Made by a program: the position numbers and the translations under genes. A model generated the notes under the pieces. That model had not been told where the DNA came from. It saw only the letters and a list, made by a program, of their open reading frames with translations, and did no database searches. This document shows positions 62,889 through 64,000 of a DNA stretch of 64,000 nt, piece after piece (positions within the stretch are counted from its first letter, which is position 1; each line of letters opens with the position of its first letter). Source of the DNA: Nigrospora sphaerica (Eukaryota > Ascomycota > Sordariomycetes > Amphisphaeriales > Apiosporaceae); assembly GCA_018287875.1 (NCBI GenBank), contig JAGVVL010000002.1, positions 7,626,001 to 7,690,000 of the forward strand, written 5' to 3'.

Positions 62889-64000
62889 GCACTTTGTCAT
62901 TCGGACTAGGCCATACACGCCTCACCCCTTCGGGCATTCGGGGCGCCTTTGAAAGGCACACGGGAACCAGCGATCAATAAACGGCCGGGCTGCATGCATG
63001 GATGGACGCGGCGCATTCCTAGCGGGGGCGGAACGGGGGGATAAAATTGGGCATAGGGGAGGCGTTCCGCAAACGCGTGGAGTTGGGTTTTGATTTCTTT
63101 TGTCGTCGTCATGATTTTCAGGCTGGTATTTTTGGGGCATTTACTTGTGCGTACATACTTACGGTCCTTACCTGACATGCCATCTACATAGCAAGCAATC
63201 TTGTTCCTATTGTTCTATTTTGCCATCCATGGCCAGCGCCAGCATGTGAGTTGCTTTACATCCGTAGTCCTTTTGTAGCCCCGAATACAAATCAGTGGCG
63301 ACCGAGACACATATGGTTCATATCGAACACCAGTCGCTTTCCTCCTTACCAAGGGTTAGATAGGTTAGGCGAGGCTAAAGCAAGTCTCGTCTTGCTGAGC
63401 CAGCTGGGACGTACTAATGAAATCGTCTGTTTGCATGTTCCGGTTCATTACGCCCAGCTGTGGATGTTTGTGGTGTGGGTTCCCTCCGAGGACTCCTTCG
63501 AGGAGCCGGGTATCGTCAGAGTCTAGGAGTACAGCTATGCTGTAACGTCATGTGGAAGTTTCGCCGCTTGGGATCAATATATCGGCCGAGGTGCGGCCCG
63601 TTAAAAGGTTGGCAGATGTGGAGCCCCGGATTTCTTGTGATTCGAACATCATCAACACACGGTTACAGAGATCTATGCCGGCATACGATCATTGCCAGGC
63701 TTCATGCCACCGACTGCCGCCCCTTAAGGCTCACGGTTTCCCTGGAGACGTGTACCATATGTGGCTTGCAACCCCTCACCATGAACATGCCATATTCTTC
63801 TGATGGCTCTCCATATGCAACCTCACCCACATCGAATTTTGGACAGCGCAGGCATAGTGGTGTTAGTATAGCGCGGTTCCATCACCCTGCGATTACCAGA
63901 GGAGACTTGGCGCATGGGGAACAACTCAACACAAACTGGCTCAAGCATACAGCGCCGACGGCCACATGGGTCACAGAGAATCCAGTGCAAAGTGAAAGAC
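62889..64000. other. Non-coding right end of the window
   Basis: 1.1 kb after the last stop. Open frames are shorter than 92 codons and lack protein-like features. No repeat or RNA gene recognised. Confidence 0.5.

Overview
The window comes from a filamentous ascomycete, most likely a Sordariomycete. The support is: intron-bearing genes with short introns (about 50-165 nt) and clear GTRNGN donors, CTRAY-type branch sites and YAG acceptors; strong G/C preference at third codon positions; a Pth11-like receptor and several small secreted proteins; and SCC2, RPA12, LIA1 and ROG1-type genes in their fungal form. Species is not resolved. I see no rRNA or tRNA gene, no CRISPR array and no intact transposon.

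Layout. 1-8931 is a compact housekeeping block: SCC2 cohesin loader (minus, runs off the left edge), RPA12 (plus), deoxyhypusine hydroxylase (minus), pyridoxamine-phosphate oxidase (plus). 9838-11479 is an unrecognised nuclear-type coiled-coil protein, followed by about 4.4 kb of gene-poor sequence with decayed-looking repeats. 15875-17389 is a secreted protein with a huge Lys/Glu/Ala tail (minus). A small membrane protein (19145-19504, minus) and the PP2A-like phosphatase Ppg1 (20472-21841, plus) follow. 21842-28771 is mostly non-coding apart from a second small secreted protein (25900-26473) related to the N-terminal domain of the 17 kb protein. 28772-31480 is an RBR-type ubiquitin ligase and 33619-37209 a Rog1-like lipase. 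38256-40618 holds two mitochondrial-type genes back to back (a 68-residue membrane protein and ribosomal protein mL44), and 41529-44051 a cytosolic-PLA2-type phospholipase with a mitochondrial-looking N-terminus. 47172-50105 has a secreted cysteine-rich protein and a Pth11-like receptor. 53185-54915 is an FAD monooxygenase with an odd Ala/Pro tail, 56231-57973 a phosphoinositide phospholipase C, 58402-58771 an apparently frameshifted secreted cysteine-rich protein, and 59714-62888 a dienelactone-hydrolase-like multidomain protein.

How the genes relate. There is no evident biosynthetic cluster; most genes are independent housekeeping or signalling functions. Three putative lipid hydrolases (Rog1-like, PLA2, PI-PLC) lie within 25 kb, which may be chance. 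The accessory component is the secreted-protein set (15.9-17.4, 25.9-26.5, 47.2-47.6 and 58.4-58.8 kb), all lying in or beside long gene-poor intervals. No previously undescribed system could be shown. The best leads are the Lys/Glu/Ala-tailed secreted protein and its neighbour paralogue, the duplicated 5'-UTR intron unit, the in-frame monooxygenase intron, the disrupted secreted gene at 58.4 kb, and an unlisted coding-like fragment at 52.7-53.0 kb. All exon boundaries were placed by eye from splice signals and reading frame.
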